Source of the DNA: Gemmatimonadaceae bacterium
GTDB taxonomy: Bacteria > Latescibacterota > UBA2968 > UBA8231
Assembly (NCBI GenBank): GCA_002726335.1
Contig: PBSR01000115.1
Coordinates: forward strand, 1 to 7,662
Length of the DNA stretch: 7,662 bases
Direction of reading: 5' to 3'
Below, one piece after another: positions 6,437-7,662 of this stretch (the stretch's first letter is position 1; every line of letters begins with the position of its first letter). The translations under genes and the position numbers were made by a program. The notes beneath the pieces were generated by a model. That model made no database searches. It was not told the origin of the DNA and saw only the letters and a list, made by a program, of their open reading frames with translations.

Positions 6437-6804
6437 GCGTCGAAGAGGATGACCTGAGCGACGACTTTCCCAGCCTGATTCCCATGGTCGGGATGGTCGT
6501 TCATCGCCAGAAAGAGCGTGCCGGATCGGTCAGCGACGATGTCGTGTCGGCTGCCCACGGCGAAGACGGGGCCATCGCCGATGCGGGCGATCAAGGCGCC
6601 GACATTGGCGCCGGGCAGCAGGTAGCCCTCGCCGGCGGGATGGCGGTAGATGCCGTCGGCGCCGCACCAGGCGATCTGGTCGCGCATGTCCGGTGACCAA
6701 GTCTCTTCGACATCGAAGACGACACGCTGGTTCTCGCCGATGAGAATGAGGCTGTCCTGCCAGGTGGTGCTCGGGCGCACAGTGCGCAGAATTGTCAATG
6801 CCAT
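6433..6804 (-). CDS. LecA-like (PA-I galactophilic lectin fold) small protein
   Basis: This 123-residue protein matches LecA from Pseudomonas in length (121) and pattern. A beta-rich N-half leads to W36 and W46. Then GALIARIGDG at 69-78, VFAVG at 80-84, SGTLFLAMND at 94-103 and a Gly/Asn-rich loop ending GNQAG (108-112) follow the LecA order. In LecA the Asp after the Asn and the loop Asns bind calcium and galactose. Here D103 and N109 are candidates, but the loop is one residue shorter and LecA Asn-Asn appears as Asn-Gln, so sugar binding is uncertain. No signal peptide is present; LecA itself also lacks one. I chose the ATG at 6804 over the TTG at 6840 because the extension is Pro/Ala-rich and a promoter-like element sits just before the ATG. 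Its stop overlaps the start of the kinase-like gene. Confidence 0.72.
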   Translation of the reverse strand: MALTILRTVRPSTTWQDSLILIGENQRVVFDVEETWSPDMRDQIAWCGADGIYRHPAGEGYLLPGANVGALIARIGDGPVFAVGSRHDIVADRSGTLFLAMNDHPDHGNQAGKVVAQVILFDA

Positions 6805-6873
6805 GGGAGGTACTGTAGGGGTTGGCGCCGCAACGGGCAACGCGACTGCCTGAAGCTGCGGTAACCTGCCGCG
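6805..6873 (-). other. Intergenic gap between modC and the lectin-like gene
   Basis: This 69-base gap is one of the two largest spaces in the window. It carries the promoter-like element described for the lectin-like gene. After the modC stop, GCGG and CCGC can pair around a seven-base loop, but the four-base stem has no U-tract and is too weak to call a terminator. Confidence 0.5.
6812..6840 (-). promoter_or_regulatory. Candidate promoter giving a leaderless lectin-like transcript
   Basis: On the minus strand TTGCCC (6835-6840) and TACAGT (6812-6817) are separated by 17 bases, each matching four of six consensus bases. The -10 box ends seven bases before the ATG at 6804, so transcription would begin at or next to the start codon. 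No Shine-Dalgarno sequence precedes that ATG, which fits a leaderless message. This is inferred from the sequence only. Confidence 0.4.
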
Positions 6874-7662
6874 TCAGTCGCTTTCCGGTCCCAAACGCAG
6901 AGAGTGGGTCTTCATCAGGCACCAGGCCTGTTCTCCCGCCGTCAGTTCCAGCTCTTCGACGGCTTCGGGCGTGACCTTGGCCACCAGTGGCTGGCCGACA
7001 TCGACGGTGACCAGTCGCGTCGGACCCGCACTCGACACCTCCGTCACCGTGCCGCACAAGGCGTTGCGTACGCTCAATCCCTCGGGCCGACGCCGGGCGA
7101 GGATGATGTCATCGGCACGGACACCGACGAACAACCGCGTGCCTGGCGGTCGGTGACAAGGAGGGATGCGCAGGGTCTGCTCGCCGCAGCGGGCCGTGCA
7201 GGCGCCGTCTCCGCCAGCGATGATTTCCACGAGCAGCACGTTCTCGAACCCGTGCTCGTCGAGCAGCGGCAGCACACGGGAATCGCGGGCCACATCGAAG
7301 AAATCACCCTGGGCGAGCACGGCGCCATCACTCAGTACGAGCACCTGCCTCGTCAACTCGAGAATCTCGGCAACCGAGTGGCTGACATAGAGGATGGGGA
7401 TGCCGAGGTCGGAGCGCACGTGCCGGAGGTACGGGATGATGCGGCTCTTCAATCCCTGGTCGAGAGAGGCCAGAGGCTCGTCCATCAGCAGCATGCGTGG
7501 CGACGACAGCAGGGCCCGGCCGAGAGCGACACGTTGACGCTCACCCCCGGACAGATGCTGCGGCCGGCGGTTCAGCAGCGATCCCATCTCCAGCAGGTCG
7601 ATGATCTGACCGGGTTCAAAACGACGCTCGGCCGGTCTCAGGCGGTCGTAACCGTAGCGCAG
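6874..7662 (-). CDS. modC: Molybdate ABC transporter ATP-binding protein ModC, N-terminus outside window
   Basis: This is the ATPase subunit of a ModABC-type importer that drives molybdate uptake at the inner face of the cytoplasmic membrane. The frame is open to the right edge, and its visible start, LRYGY, matches the ModC segment between the Walker A and signature motifs. LSGGERQRV is at codons 37-45, Walker B MLLMDEP at 57-63 with the D-loop ASLD, and the switch His in YVSHS at 92-96. A C-terminal TOBE/Mop-like domain follows, with VRNALCGTVTEV and a LVTVDVGQPLVAKVTPEA segment, which separates ModC from generic transporters. About 100 residues, including Walker A, lie beyond the window. 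The internal ATG at 7585-7587 is not the start. A related oxyanion such as tungstate cannot be excluded. The 69-base gap downstream holds a candidate promoter for the lectin-like gene and only a weak hairpin. Confidence 0.9.
   Translation of the reverse strand: MRYGYDRLRPAERRFEPGQIIDLLEMGSLLNRRPQHLSGGERQRVALGRALLSSPRMLLMDEPLASLDQGLKSRIIPYLRHVRSDLGIPILYVSHSVAEILELTRQVLVLSDGAVLAQGDFFDVARDSRVLPLLDEHGFENVLLVEIIAGGDGACTARCGEQTLRIPPCHRPPGTRLFVGVRADDIILARRRPEGLSVRNALCGTVTEVSSAGPTRLVTVDVGQPLVAKVTPEAVEELELTAGEQAWCLMKTHSLRLGPESD

Noticed and set aside
5768..6457. Plus-strand open frame of 229 codons opposite the kinase-like gene
   Set aside because: It is antisense to the kinase-like protein, has no family resemblance and has no ribosome binding site that I could see.
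6841..6873. Possible terminator hairpin after modC
   Set aside because: Only a four-base GCGG/CCGC stem with a seven-base loop is present and no T-tract follows.

Overview
This is a GC-rich bacterial window with almost no intergenic space. Stop and start codons overlap by 1-11 bases at several gene boundaries, and GTG and TTG starts are common. Nothing in it fixes the species. The ModC-type ABC ATPase, the LecA-like domain and the base composition suit a proteobacterium or a similar high-GC environmental bacterium (inference). I found no tRNA, rRNA, CRISPR array, insertion sequence or long repeat, and no gene-free stretch over 300 bases.

Left half, plus strand (1-3487). This is a tightly coupled redox and amination cluster. 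It holds a short-chain dehydrogenase/reductase (cut by the left edge), a class III PLP aminotransferase, the C-terminal part of a GMC flavoprotein oxidoreductase, and a small protein that is probably the GMC partner. Together they could oxidise an alcohol to a carbonyl and transaminate it to an amine; the substrate is unknown. The aminotransferase reading frame runs without a normal end into GMC-type sequence at about 2150, in a different frame. The GMC gene has lost its FAD-binding N-terminus. This looks like a deletion of roughly 0.6 kb, either in the genome or in the assembly, and is the most unusual feature of the window.

Right half, minus strand (3466-7662), listed in transcription order. 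First comes the C-terminal two thirds of a ModC molybdate-transporter ATPase, cut by the right edge. Next is a small LecA-like lectin-fold protein with a candidate leaderless promoter. Then come a divergent APH/kinase-fold protein, a ferredoxin-reductase-like flavoprotein, and a membrane-anchored family 2 glycosyltransferase of the polyprenyl-phosphate sugar transferase type. The lectin/kinase pair and the reductase/glycosyltransferase pair each join by the same TTGA start/stop overlap, which suggests translational coupling.

The two halves converge, and their last genes overlap by 22 bases at 3466-3487. The best candidates for something little described are the lectin-fold plus divergent-kinase pair and the possible Cys-rich GMC oxidase/aminotransferase cluster. 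Neither can be shown to be a new system from sequence alone.
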